From assembly GCA_964502215.1 (NCBI GenBank), contig CAZCUN010000007.1:15317-79316 (forward strand): a stretch of DNA of 64,000 nucleotides, given 5' to 3'. The notes beneath the pieces are model-generated. The model worked only from the letters and a program-made list of their open reading frames with translations, was not told the DNA's origin and searched no databases. The position numbers and the translations under genes are program-made. The DNA is from JAALLB01 sp964502215 (GTDB lineage: Bacteria > Pseudomonadota > Alphaproteobacteria > Rhizobiales > Rhizobiaceae). This document shows positions 35,841 to 44,472 of this stretch, piece by piece (positions within the stretch are counted from its first letter, which is position 1; each line of letters begins with the position of its first letter).

Positions 35841-37051
35841 TATAAGCTCGCTTTCACTTGTAAAACCTCACCAAGCGCAAGTTCGATTGAAGCATCGCGT
35901 TCTGCACGTTCGATAAAACCACCGCCTAAAACCCGCGTATCTTCGGTATCATCTTCATAAAAAACGCATGCTTGCCCGGGGGCTATACCTGCTTCACCAC
36001 CAATTAAATCAACGCTTATCTTTCCAGCATCATTAGATCTATAAAGAATTGCCTCCATCGGTGGGCGGGTGGATCGAACTTTTACAAAAAGCTCAAGTCC
36101 ATCTTCAGGAATGTCTTCAATTACACCATCTCCAAGCCAGTTCACATCTCTCAAATAAAGTTTGCGCGTATCAAGCGCCTCCTTTGGACCAACAATAACA
36201 CGCGCATTCTTAGCATCTAAATGAACCACATAAATTGGATCTCCAGTTGCGACGCCAATACCTCGTCGCTGACCAACTGTGAAATTAATGATACCTTTAT
36301 GCTCACCTAAAATACGTCCATCAATATGTTGAATTTCACCTACTGTAGCGGCTTCAGGTTGCAGCTTATTGATGATGTCTGAATATTTGCCTTGAGGAAC
36401 AAAGCAAATGTCCTGACTGTCAGGCTTTTGTGAAATCTCTAACCCTAAATCTTTAGCAAGTTCACGCGTTTCCGTCTTTGGCAAATCGCCTAATGGAAAC
36501 CGAATGTAATCAACTTGCTCTTGTGTTGTTGCAAACAAAAAATAACTTTGGTCACGACCATGATCGCGTGGGCGAAACATAGAACGACGACCAGTATCAG
36601 GATCAGCCAACCGCGAACGAATATAATGCCCTGTTGCCAAAGCAGCAGCACCTAATTCTTTTGCTGTTTTTAAAAGATCAGCAAATTTCACCGTTTGATT
36701 ACAAGAGATACAAGGAATAGGCGTTTCGCCAGCAATATAACTTTCCATAAAGGGGTTAATCACTTGCTCTCGAAATTTGTCTTCATAGTCGAGGACATAA
36801 TGTGGGATACCAAGCGTTTCAGCAACGCGTCTTGCATCGTGAATATCTTGCCCCGCGCAACAAGCACCTTTACGCTTTACAGCCTCGCCATGATCATAAA
36901 GTTGCAACGTCATTCCAACCACGTCATAACCCTCACGCGCCAAAAGACCTGCAACAACAGAGCTATCAACACCACCAGACATCGCCACGACAATTCGACA
37001 GTCCTTAGGCTCACCTGGCAGACCAAGCGAATTTAATTTTTGGGTAGTCAT
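35840..37051 (-). CDS. mnmA: tRNA-specific 2-thiouridylase MnmA
   Basis: A 403-residue enzyme that thiolates U34 of Lys, Glu and Gln tRNAs using a persulfide and ATP. The PP-loop AMSGGVDSSV (about 24-33) and the two catalytic cysteines in CNQTVKF (about 120) and DICFVPQG (about 215) are seen, followed by the GRILGEHKGI and GQRRGIGV segments of the central domain. The length is slightly above that of E. coli MnmA. It is coupled to the ROK kinase gene by a one-base overlap. Confidence 0.95.
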   Translation of the reverse strand: MTTQKLNSLGLPGEPKDCRIVVAMSGGVDSSVVAGLLAREGYDVVGMTLQLYDHGEAVKRKGACCAGQDIHDARRVAETLGIPHYVLDYEDKFREQVINPFMESYIAGETPIPCISCNQTVKFADLLKTAKELGAAALATGHYIRSRLADPDTGRRSMFRPRDHGRDQSYFLFATTQEQVDYIRFPLGDLPKTETRELAKDLGLEISQKPDSQDICFVPQGKYSDIINKLQPEAATVGEIQHIDGRILGEHKGIINFTVGQRRGIGVATGDPIYVVHLDAKNARVIVGPKEALDTRKLYLRDVNWLGDGVIEDIPEDGLELFVKVRSTRPPMEAILYRSNDAGKISVDLIGGEAGIAPGQACVFYEDDTEDTRVLGGGFIERAERDASIELALGEVLQVKASL

Positions 37052-37170
37052 TTATTTTCTCCAAACATGTGCCGTTCAAAAGCGGCACTGATGAAATCAA
37101 TTTAGTGGCTCACGTTATAGTGTAAGTCACCAACCTTGCAAAGAGGTATGCATGTTCTAAACTCGACTTT

Positions 37171-37833
37171 ATGAAAAAAATAATTTTATCAAGCTTTTTT
37201 GTTTTAGCGTTTCCTAACACCACTCTTGCAGCACCTTTGGCTGAACCTCAATTAAACCATTGTAGCTCAGCTGATGGCATTGAAAAATGCGAAGTGAAAT
37301 GCGCGCGGTCTTTAGGGGCTCAATGTTTGATTATGCATATCAAATTTGAAGGTCAAAACCTGAAGCCCAATACAAATTTACTAAGAGCAAAATTTATTAC
37401 CTGTAAAAATGCCAACCTGGATTTGCAAATCAAATCTCTTACTGTTGAATTAGAAAAACTGGACAAACGAGAAACAGAGGCAATATTAACATCAACTATC
37501 AGCGCATCAGGAAAAACAATCAACTTAAATGAGCATGATAAAATCAACTTTGATGAGACAAAAGTAGACGCCCGTTTATCCCGCACCTACTTTAAAGAAT
37601 TTATCAATTCTGGTGACAGTTTTGTAGAGGCCGAAATAAATCTAAAACAATGTGGCCATACAGATGGCTCAAATAGTTGCAAAATCAGTGGCACACTGGT
37701 GGCTGTAACAGACCCTAATATCAGTTGTGATTTTCATAATACAACTGAGGCAGGCGCTTACCGACCAGCCAATCTACAAATATCACCCAGCCTACAAAAC
37801 AGCCAAAAGCCTATTGGTCGTATTGGGCAATAA
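37171..37833 (+). CDS. Secreted hypothetical protein
   Basis: A 220-residue protein with a signal peptide (1-21, ending TLAA). The mature part has eight cysteines spaced as if paired (NHCSSADGIEKCEVKC, AQCLIMH, ITCKN and later QCGHTDGSNSCK, ISC), consistent with a disulfide-rich periplasmic or extracellular protein. It ends with a Gln/Pro-rich tail. No family was recognised. It sits alone between mnmA (divergent) and a metallo-hydrolase gene (convergent). Confidence 0.72.
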   Translation: MKKIILSSFFVLAFPNTTLAAPLAEPQLNHCSSADGIEKCEVKCARSLGAQCLIMHIKFEGQNLKPNTNLLRAKFITCKNANLDLQIKSLTVELEKLDKRETEAILTSTISASGKTINLNEHDKINFDETKVDARLSRTYFKEFINSGDSFVEAEINLKQCGHTDGSNSCKISGTLVAVTDPNISCDFHNTTEAGAYRPANLQISPSLQNSQKPIGRIGQ

Positions 37834-37844
37834 CCTGATTTTAT

Positions 37845-38678
37845 TCAACAATAAACCTGCAAGCTAACGTCTAAAGCTTGGGTAAAACGATGATTGGGAT
37901 AGAGCTCCATCATCTGCTTTCTAGTTAATTCTTTATTGCAGCTATTCATAAGTTTCAAAAAGTCTTCTATATAACTTTTGGTTTGCGTTAACAGCTCAGC
38001 GCCTCCTATTTGCCCATGCCCAGGTAAAACACATTCAATATTCCATTTTTGATTAAGTGTTTTAAGGTTATCAAGCCAAGCTTCTGCGCGCCCCTCCGCC
38101 AACCATAGATGTTGATGATCAAGTACATGGTCACCTGCAATTAATGTTTTTTGATCAGGAATATACAACACCAAAGGCGCAATACTTTCCGCATCAGGCA
38201 TCACAAGACATTCCATATTCAGGTTTGAAAAACTACACTGGCCTGAAGTGAGCGGATGAAATTCATTATCAAAATTAGACCAAAATTTAATTGTCCTCTT
38301 GATCACTTTAATAGATCGAGCAGAACTTATAATTTTTGCATCAGGAAACTTTGGCGCAATAAATTCAAGTCCCAGATAGTGATCTGGATGAGAATGCGTA
38401 ATCACTATGTTTTTAAGTGGCTTATTAAATGCCTGTATAAACTTTATAAGCTTAGCTGCTTCTTGTGCATTTAATTGAGCATCAACAAGAGTGAGATCGT
38501 CATGGCCTATGATAAGATATGAGTTTGCATGAAACCCTTCTGCGTCTGCAGATTGAACCTTAATATTTTGACGTCGCGAATTGATAGTTGATGCATGCGC
38601 GCTAGTACCTAGCGCCAGAATACCGATTGTCTGACCTAAAAACTTACGTCTATTAATCCAATTTTTAGTAAGCACCAC
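37845..38678 (-). CDS. MBL-fold metallo-hydrolase, probably Tat-exported
   Basis: A metallo-beta-lactamase-fold protein. The zinc motif THSHPDHYLGLE, the second-shell histidine in AGDHVLDHQH and the late LPGHGQIGG are intact. A twin-arginine signal (NRRKFLGQTIGILALG) lies near the N-terminus, so it acts in the periplasm. The start is uncertain: GTG at 38678, 2 bases after the pentapeptide gene, gives 277 residues; the ATG at 38729 or a TTG at 38696 would overlap that gene. The family is broad (quinoprotein-relay SoxH-like and others), so no substrate is proposed. Confidence 0.82.
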   Translation of the reverse strand: MVLTKNWINRRKFLGQTIGILALGTSAHASTINSRRQNIKVQSADAEGFHANSYLIIGHDDLTLVDAQLNAQEAAKLIKFIQAFNKPLKNIVITHSHPDHYLGLEFIAPKFPDAKIISSARSIKVIKRTIKFWSNFDNEFHPLTSGQCSFSNLNMECLVMPDAESIAPLVLYIPDQKTLIAGDHVLDHQHLWLAEGRAEAWLDNLKTLNQKWNIECVLPGHGQIGGAELLTQTKSYIEDFLKLMNSCNKELTRKQMMELYPNHRFTQALDVSLQVYC

Positions 38679-38679
38679 G

Positions 38680-39099
38680 TTACTTACAAATCCCAATTGA
38701 CCCTTCAGAACATATTTTCGCGTTTGCATAAATAGCGCCTGAAAGGTCGGCTCCTTCGAGAATGGCCTTTGTTATTTTTGATTTCACCATGGTTGCTTTT
38801 TTCATATTGGCATTGGTAAAATCGGCCCCTTCTAATTGAGCCCCTCCTAAAGCAGTACCAGCCAAATTCGCACCCGTTAAATTTGCACCGGTTAAATTAC
38901 TATTGATCATTTTTGCCTTTGAAAGATTTGCACCACGCAAATCAGCATTGGTCAGATCAATCCAAGTTAGATCACAACCACTCCAATCAACATTGGGTTG
39001 CGGATTAACCCCACATTCTTTTTCTGCGGACACAGCAAATGAACAACAAAAAACTGCGATCAGTAATCCAAGAACAGAAGATGTAAATCGTTTAATCAT
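38680..39099 (-). CDS. Secreted pentapeptide-repeat protein
   Basis: A 139-residue protein with a signal peptide (1-25, ending FAVSA) and a run of A(D/N)LxX pentapeptides (ADLRG, ANLSK, ANLTG, ANLAG, ADFTN, ANMKK, ADLSG) that fold as a right-handed quadrilateral beta-helix. Two cysteine pairs bracket the helix (CGVNP/GCDL and KICSEG/GICK). The ATG at 39099 is chosen; the frame extends to a TTG at 39114. It sits directly upstream of the MBL-fold gene and may be co-transcribed with it. Its function is unknown. Confidence 0.85.
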   Translation of the reverse strand: MIKRFTSSVLGLLIAVFCCSFAVSAEKECGVNPQPNVDWSGCDLTWIDLTNADLRGANLSKAKMINSNLTGANLTGANLAGTALGGAQLEGADFTNANMKKATMVKSKITKAILEGADLSGAIYANAKICSEGSIGICK

Positions 39100-39123
39100 T
39101 TTCAAAACCTTCAATAAAAATAG

Positions 39124-39969
39124 CTATGATTTAGCTTCCAAGTCAGCCCACATCTCTTCAATCCATTTTTTAATAACAAGCCCCTCTTCCCAGCGATTAG
39201 ACATTTCTTTGCCCTCAGCATTGGTCATAGCATATTCTGGTGGGCCAAGTTCGCACAGAAAAACGCAATCGCCTTCTGCATTACGTTCACGCCAACTGGT
39301 CAGCCCTTCAAGCCACCAGCCTTTAAATAGCTCTACCCATTTTTGGTTTTGCGGGAAATCAAGCTGCAATTGAATTTGTTGACGACTTGCCACCCTGCCC
39401 TGAAATGAGTCTGAGCGTTCCAAGATACGTGTAATCAAACCCATATCGCGCTCGCTTAGTGGATACCAAAATTCGCGATCAACCACATAGTGCGAAAGAT
39501 CGGCACACATGCGCATTTCAGGAATGGCATCAAGCAAACATAGCGTTGAATAAAGATCATTGGTGATGCAATTACGATGTGCTTCAAACTGGATAGGCAT
39601 GCCTTCTTGTTCTGACATCTCAATCCATTCGCGAATGACAGGGATCATACCATCCACCGAAAGTGGCATGACTTGCCCAATCACATCAACAAAAGGCGAA
39701 CCAAAATCTTTTGCCATCTTGAGCGTATCGCGAAGGCTCTCAATCGTCTTAGGAAATGCAACAATCAAAGGCGTAAGCCCAACCTTTTCCATCATCGGTT
39801 GAACTTCATAAGCCTGTGCTACATCACCAGCACCCAAATCAATCGCCATACCATCATAGCCAGCACCAGCAACCATTTCACACACTTCTTCATAGGGAAG
39901 CTTCACACCCGTTTGGTCATGCGGTTGCATCGCCCAAAGCGAGGTATAGGTTTTGAGTTGACGGCTCAT
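39124..39969 (-). CDS. Sugar phosphate isomerase/epimerase-like TIM-barrel protein
   Basis: A 281-residue protein of the AP-endonuclease-2/xylose-isomerase-like TIM-barrel superfamily. Metal-binding style motifs are visible as QFEAHRN (Glu and His, about 150), MCADLSHYV (Asp and His, about 180) and CELGPPEYAMT (Glu). It overlaps the fatty-acid desaturase gene by 4 bases and follows it, so the two are coupled. The substrate is unknown; the pairing with a desaturase is odd for a sugar isomerase. Confidence 0.8.
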   Translation of the reverse strand: MSRQLKTYTSLWAMQPHDQTGVKLPYEEVCEMVAGAGYDGMAIDLGAGDVAQAYEVQPMMEKVGLTPLIVAFPKTIESLRDTLKMAKDFGSPFVDVIGQVMPLSVDGMIPVIREWIEMSEQEGMPIQFEAHRNCITNDLYSTLCLLDAIPEMRMCADLSHYVVDREFWYPLSERDMGLITRILERSDSFQGRVASRQQIQLQLDFPQNQKWVELFKGWWLEGLTSWRERNAEGDCVFLCELGPPEYAMTNAEGKEMSNRWEEGLVIKKWIEEMWADLEAKS

Positions 39970-40952
39970 CCTTCAGCCTGAAGCTTCATTGTGCGTCCAC
40001 CAGAGGTTGGCACAACCCAGACTTCATTCATCGGATATTGGCTTTCATCTTTTTGCGAAAGCTTCTTGATGACAGCAATTTGAAACTCAATCCAACCCAT
40101 ACGGTGCACTTCACCCACTTCATCTTCAAGCTTGGCATTAAGCTGTTTTAACTTCCAAAACGGAACGGTTGGAAACGTATGATGTGCTGTATGATATGGC
40201 ATCTGCCAGCACAACCAGCGCATGATAAAGTTTGTCCGCGTTGAACGTGTATTATCCAAAATATCGCTCTCATGACTAAGCCCCAAATGCTCAATCGTAT
40301 TTTGCAATTGATGCACAGGCTTGGTGAGCATCATAGGCAAAAGCCAAAATGTGATAGCAACCCAACTTTGAAATAATACCGACGCCAAAGCAATCAACGC
40401 ATAGCCAGCCAGATGCAATCGCGATTCTAAGACAACTTTTGCTTCTTCATCTTGAGTAATAAACGGCTCAACAATTTTACCCGTTGCACGACGCACAACA
40501 CCAAAAATACGATTGCGCCAATAAGTAATACCAAAGAGCCAGAGCAAGTAAGTCTTCAGCGTATAAGGTTCACGCACCAACTCCCCATCCCGCTCCCAAT
40601 TTTGCGTATATTGATGATGCGCAAAATGCATGATCTGATCAAAGTCACGCGGGAAGATCATCGTAAAACCAACCGCACGACCAAAAAATTCATTAATCAC
40701 TTTAGTCTTAAACACAGTCCCATGCGAAAGTTCATGCTGTCCTGCATATAAAAAATTAATCAACACACCCAGCACAAGACCCGATAGCAAAACCCACCAA
40801 GTGCCCATCATTTGGGCGTGCAAAATACAAGCAAGCGCAATAGCCCCCAAATGGCTCGCCATCTGTAGCGCACCATAAAAATCAGACTTTTCATTTAGCG
40901 ATTTAAGTTCCGCAGGCTCTAAAACCTTACGTCGAGAAAAACTAGCGTCCAT
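39966..40952 (-). CDS. Membrane fatty acid desaturase
   Basis: A 328-residue integral-membrane di-iron desaturase. The three histidine boxes are GQHELSHGT, HFAHHQYT and YHTAHHTFPT; four hydrophobic helices surround them. Such enzymes insert a double bond into, or hydroxylate, lipid or carotenoid-like chains at the inner membrane. The start at 40952 has GGGAGGGA just upstream; the frame extends to a TTG at 40982 without a site. It is coupled to the downstream TIM-barrel gene. Confidence 0.88.
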   Translation of the reverse strand: MDASFSRRKVLEPAELKSLNEKSDFYGALQMASHLGAIALACILHAQMMGTWWVLLSGLVLGVLINFLYAGQHELSHGTVFKTKVINEFFGRAVGFTMIFPRDFDQIMHFAHHQYTQNWERDGELVREPYTLKTYLLWLFGITYWRNRIFGVVRRATGKIVEPFITQDEEAKVVLESRLHLAGYALIALASVLFQSWVAITFWLLPMMLTKPVHQLQNTIEHLGLSHESDILDNTRSTRTNFIMRWLCWQMPYHTAHHTFPTVPFWKLKQLNAKLEDEVGEVHRMGWIEFQIAVIKKLSQKDESQYPMNEVWVVPTSGGRTMKLQAEG

Positions 40953-41115
40953 CATTCCCTCCCAAGAAGATGCAATTTTCAAAAGCCTATACTGGAATTA
41001 GCAAATGAGCAATTATGCAATGGGTTGAAAATAGTAATGTAAAGCCTAACTCACTAGTAAAGAAAGATTATTGCGAAGTCGAAAGTGAATTATATCTCTT
41101 GGAAGTTGATACACA

Positions 41116-41517
41116 ATGTTTAAAAATGTTACCTCAAGAGAATGGCTTGGGCACCTAGTTCTATTTTTTGGCATCCCTCTTTTGGGAATTGGTATTAGTA
41201 TTTCAAATAATGATTGGACATGGTTTTCTCGATTTGGCTCGCTTATGGTATCACAATCAATTTTTGGGTTGGTGTTCCACCAAATTCTTCTAAAAACAAG
41301 AGAGAATCATTCAGAATTACAAGAAATTCTGAAAGGTAGAGAACTACCCGAAACAGAGGATTTTAGCGAATTACAAAAAGAGACTTTAAGCAGATTACAT
41401 AACTTGGATGTTGAGAAAAACAAAATACTCGAGAGTGTCGAATTCTTCTTTGCTTCAATTAATGCACTTTTTGGAACATTGATTTGGGGGTTTGGTGATC
41501 TTATTGGAAAACTTTAA
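41116..41517 (+). CDS. Small membrane protein, unknown
   Basis: A 133-residue protein with two hydrophobic segments (about 11-28 and 36-56), a charged, probably coiled-coil central part (about 60-105) and a third weaker segment at the C-terminus (about 108-130, FFFASINALFGTLIWGFGDLIG). GGAAG precedes the ATG. It is A+T rich and isolated between the desaturase operon and a repeat-containing intergenic region, so it may be an acquired gene. No family was recognised. Confidence 0.65.
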   Translation: MFKNVTSREWLGHLVLFFGIPLLGIGISISNNDWTWFSRFGSLMVSQSIFGLVFHQILLKTRENHSELQEILKGRELPETEDFSELQKETLSRLHNLDVEKNKILESVEFFFASINALFGTLIWGFGDLIGKL

Positions 41518-41922
41518 CTATTGTTTACGAAAAGATTTACTGCTTACCAAAGTTTCTGCGCTAACACGCAGGTAGCCCACCCTCTCGCAACGGGAGAAGG
41601 AAATAAATAAAAATCTATCCCCGTCTCAAAAACCTCAAGCATACTTCCCATATCAACAAGATGCACAACCATTGGACTTAAGCCATTGTTTGATGTCTTG
41701 TTGAATGCGGAGCGGTCGTAGCTTTATTTATCACTTGGCGTGGATAGCAATATTTACAGGGTGGCGGAACTAAGGCGACTTACGGGTACGAAATTACTCT
41801 AGAGGCTTTGTCGAAACAGTGTGCCTGAGTAGTTCGACATTGACATCAAATCTCCGCGTGAGGGCTGAACGCCCAGCACATACGGGCTTTTAGGTATCAG
41901 TCCTCACGAGTTGTGCTTTGTT

Positions 41923-41958
41923 TTCTTTTCGATAAGGCATCCGCCTTATCGAAAAGAA
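41923..41958. repeat. Perfect 16-bp-stem hairpin
   Basis: TTCTTTTCGATAAGGC pairs with GCCTTATCGAAAAGAA (41943-41958) around an ATCC loop. The stem is perfect over 16 base pairs. T-rich sequence lies on both sides, so it could act as a bidirectional terminator; it may instead be a dispersed repeat. Confidence 0.85.
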
Positions 41959-42020
41959 TAAAATTTTTATATACCACCGTTCGAAATTCGGGCGAGTGAG
42001 TGTATGCGTATGCATAAACA

Positions 42021-42057
42021 GCACCCTCACCCTGAGCCTGTCGAAGGGCGGGGGTGC
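42021..42057. repeat. REP-like palindrome
   Basis: GCACCC ... GGGTGC encloses CCCTGAGCCTGTCGAAGGG, which is the widespread bacterial REP-type core CCTTCGACAGGCTCAGG read on the other strand. It lies 12 bases from the end of the RlpA-like gene and can fold into an imperfect hairpin. Confidence 0.7.
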
Positions 42058-42068
42058 TAAAAACCAAC

Positions 42069-42428
42069 CTACCCAACCCGCTCAATACAAACGGAAGTAT
42101 GACCACGCCTTAAAAACCCCAAACGCCCTGCTGCTTTTTTACTTAGATCAATAGTACGTCCCTTAATAAAAGGCCCACGATCATTTATCCGCACAATGAC
42201 GCTGCGGCCATTTCTGCGGTTTGTAACACGTACTTTAGTCCCAAATTTAAGCCCTTTATGCGCCGCTGTCATGGCATTTGGGTTCATGCGTTCGCCATTC
42301 GCTGTTTTATTACCTGGCAAGCTATACCAAGATGCACCACCACATTGCTTTGCGGCATGGCTTGACTGGATAGAAATGGAAAAGCTAGCAAGAAGAGTGA
42401 GTGAAAATATCACAAATAAAACACGCAT
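42069..42428 (-). CDS. RlpA-like double-psi beta-barrel protein
   Basis: A 119-residue secreted protein with a signal peptide (about 1-25). The mature part is a single RlpA-type double-psi beta-barrel: GGASWYS, KTANGERMNPNAMTAAH, GTKVRVTNRRNGRS, VRINDRGPF and the DLSKKAA segment. RlpA proteins bind or cleave denuded peptidoglycan at septa. The SPOR domain of full-length RlpA is missing, so it is a short family member and possibly only a binding protein. Confidence 0.88.
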   Translation of the reverse strand: MRVLFVIFSLTLLASFSISIQSSHAAKQCGGASWYSLPGNKTANGERMNPNAMTAAHKGLKFGTKVRVTNRRNGRSVIVRINDRGPFIKGRTIDLSKKAAGRLGFLRRGHTSVCIERVG

Positions 42429-42510
42429 TAATATACCTTAGAAATTCAAGATTGTTTAAAACTACATATTGGCGATATAAACTTGGTAGATAAAAAACAA
42501 CACAAACAAA

Positions 42511-43350
42511 ATGTTGCAAACTATGACAGAGCTACAAAACTGGATTGGCAAAAGCGAAACAAGAGTTGCGCTTATTGATGTGCGGCAGGCTGAAATGATG
42601 TCAGCTACCTTTGACAAGCCCATCTTAAAGTCTGGTGATCACCTGCCAGCTTGTTGGCATTGGGCTTGGTTTAATGACGCAAAACCGCATTCAGAACTGG
42701 GTCGTGATGGCCACCCAAAACGTGGTGGCAATGGGCTTTTACCTCCAATTCAGTTACCTCGTCGCATGTGGGCTGGCGGCAGACTTGAGTTTATCAAACC
42801 TATACTAATTGGCCGAGAGATTACAAAGAGATCAACCATACAAAAAATAGCTGAAAAGAATGGTAGCACTGGTTCACTTTGTATTGTGACAGTTTTGCAT
42901 GAATTACTAGATGGGGATGATCTTTGCATCAGCGAACAACAAAACCTAGTGTTTCGTGAAGACCCCAAGCCAAATTCAGTAAAAGCAACGCCACCTACCC
43001 CACCAGAAGCTGCAACAACATCACGCGAAATCAGCCCTGATCCTGTCACGATGTTTCGTTATTCAGCCCTCACCTTTAATGGTCACCGCATTCACTATGA
43101 TGTGGATTATGCAAGAGATGTGGAGGGCTATGATGGTTTGGTCTTTCATGCCCCTTTAACTGCAACTTTATTATTGGGATTAGCAAAAGAAATTGCAGGC
43201 AAAAAGATTACTAACTTCAAATATCGTGCAACATCACCGCTCTTCGGGCATGAAAAATTCACCATACACAGCAAGCACGAAGGTGATGATATAATCGTCT
43301 GGGCACAAACCCCAGCAGGTGGCCAAGCCATGATTGGAGAGGCTAAATAG
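42511..43350 (+). CDS. FAS1-like/MaoC dehydratase (mesaconyl-C4-CoA hydratase-like)
   Basis: A 279-residue double hot-dog protein: N-terminal FAS1-like dehydratase half (about 1-145, HWAWFNDA, PRRMWAGGRLEF) and C-terminal MaoC-like half with the hydratase motif RIHYDVDYARD (about 195-205). Family members hydrate or dehydrate enoyl-type CoA esters, for example mesaconyl-C4-CoA/itaconyl-CoA. There is no strong ribosome binding site; the ATG at 42523 is an alternative start. It is monocistronic, with no pathway genes nearby. Confidence 0.85.
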   Translation: MLQTMTELQNWIGKSETRVALIDVRQAEMMSATFDKPILKSGDHLPACWHWAWFNDAKPHSELGRDGHPKRGGNGLLPPIQLPRRMWAGGRLEFIKPILIGREITKRSTIQKIAEKNGSTGSLCIVTVLHELLDGDDLCISEQQNLVFREDPKPNSVKATPPTPPEAATTSREISPDPVTMFRYSALTFNGHRIHYDVDYARDVEGYDGLVFHAPLTATLLLGLAKEIAGKKITNFKYRATSPLFGHEKFTIHSKHEGDDIIVWAQTPAGGQAMIGEAK

Positions 43351-43470
43351 AGCATTTACATTTGATTAAGGTTTATTACCAAATTGTAACCAGCACATTA
43401 TCTAAAATTTAAGGTAAGTGGCGTAAATTGTCTCTTATAGTAATTGGTCCTTTTTTGAGTAGTGAGTAGT

Positions 43471-43746
43471 ATGACCGATATGGTAAGACCACGAGTAAAA
43501 TATGTAATTGGTCCGGACGGTAGTCCGCTGACTGTTTCCGATCTTCCACCAACTTCAACGCGTCGGTGGGTTATCCGCCGTAAGGCAGAAGTTGTTGCAG
43601 CTGTACGCGGCGGCCTATTGTCTTTAGAAGAGGCATGTGATCGTTATACGCTAACAGTTGAAGAATTCCTGAACTGGCAAAGCTCTATTGATGAGCATGG
43701 CTTAGCAGGACTTCGCACAACAAGAATTCAAGAATACCGCGCTTAA
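43471..43746 (+). CDS. sciP: CtrA inhibitor SciP (DUF1153)
   Basis: A 91-residue protein of the DUF1153 family, which forms a helix-turn-helix and, in Caulobacter, binds CtrA and blocks its activation of target promoters in swarmer cells. The family sequence is unmistakable: RPRVKYVIGPDGSPLT, RRWVIRRKAEVVAAVRGG and SLEEACDRYTLTVEEFLNWQ. The ATG at 43471 is chosen; the frame begins with GTG at 43462. It is under 2 kb from ctrA and is followed by a terminator. Confidence 0.93.
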   Translation: MTDMVRPRVKYVIGPDGSPLTVSDLPPTSTRRWVIRRKAEVVAAVRGGLLSLEEACDRYTLTVEEFLNWQSSIDEHGLAGLRTTRIQEYRA

Positions 43747-43832
43747 GAACACGGTTCGTTTCAGATAAAACCTGAGACATTTAAACCGGTCGCTTCAAAA
43801 GACACGGAATTTATAAAGAGCACATCAAACTG

Positions 43833-43863
43833 GACGGCTTTCAAAATTGAGAGCCGTCTTTTG
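43833..43863 (+). terminator. Terminator after sciP
   Basis: GACGGCT pairs with AGCCGTC (43852-43858), extended by weaker pairs towards a small loop, and TTTTGTTG follows. It lies between sciP and the convergent PqiA-like gene and may serve both. Confidence 0.7.
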
Positions 43864-43875
43864 TTGCTGGGAAAA

Positions 43876-44316
43876 TTAAAGACTTTTTTCTTCAGGTTCT
43901 AATTTTGCAACTGATATAACGACTGCAACCGCAGAGATTGCAAAAAACCATAGACCAGGTTGTGAAATGGCATTTGCAAGACCGCTGGTCTTTGCTGCAA
44001 AAACTGCAATCGCAACCAAGAGCACATCCATCATTGACCACTTAGCAAGTGCAGCCGTCCAACCTTTTGCAGCTTGTCTTAAAAACACAGCCTGAAATGC
44101 AGTGAATAATTTTAGGATTGGAAATAAAATTGAGAATGCCACAACAACGATAGCCAGCAAAGTTTCGCCCTCCCCCCAAAGACCTGAAATGATAGAAATT
44201 AATGAAGGAGTTTCTTTAAAGAAATAGAGTTTTTCAAATCTCATAAGTGGCAGGGAAATTCCTAAGCCAAATGAAATACTAGCAATCAATAGAATTATAG
44301 GTCTGAAACGATCCAT
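43876..44316 (-). CDS. PqiA-like (paraquat-inducible protein A) membrane protein
   Basis: A 146-residue inner-membrane protein with four hydrophobic segments (about 8-28, 50-70, 90-110, 120-138). It carries the PqiA-type SLISIISGLWGEGETLLAIVVVAFSILFPILK and KWSMMDVLLVAI sections. PqiA partners MCE proteins in lipid transfer between membranes; this one is a single half-length copy without PqiB/MCE neighbours. The role is uncertain. Confidence 0.82.
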   Translation of the reverse strand: MDRFRPIILLIASISFGLGISLPLMRFEKLYFFKETPSLISIISGLWGEGETLLAIVVVAFSILFPILKLFTAFQAVFLRQAAKGWTAALAKWSMMDVLLVAIAVFAAKTSGLANAISQPGLWFFAISAVAVVISVAKLEPEEKSL

Positions 44317-44472
44317 GCGACCTCACTGAATTTATCACAACAATCAGCAAGTAACATGACGCACCTCAAACGCAAAGCATAAGTGAACAATATGCTTATT
44401 TTATAAAGTGCCCCACGAACTTAATCGCTCACAGGGCACAACAAGGAGTAAGGTAATTACAAAAACTGGGTA

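Larger units (their letters stand above)
41518..42068. other. 551-base intergenic region with hairpins and REP-like sequence
   Basis: No gene is supported here; a minus-strand open frame at 41897-42106 is only the read-through of palindromes. The stretch is richer in G+C than its flanks and contains an inverted sequence at 41581-41603 (CCTCTCGCAACGGGAGA), a short hairpin near 41861 (GGGCT/GCCC), the long hairpin at 41923-41958 and a REP-like palindrome at 42021-42057. It has the look of a repeat-rich insertion site or the remains of mobile DNA. Confidence 0.6.

Noticed and set aside
41970..42010. A T-loop-like TTCGAAATTCG suggesting a tRNA
   Set aside because: No acceptor stem, anticodon arm or CCA end can be drawn around it; no other tRNA signature was found in the window.
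41897..42106. A 69-codon minus-strand open frame
   Set aside because: It is built largely from the long hairpin and the REP-like palindrome and overlaps the end of the RlpA-like gene.
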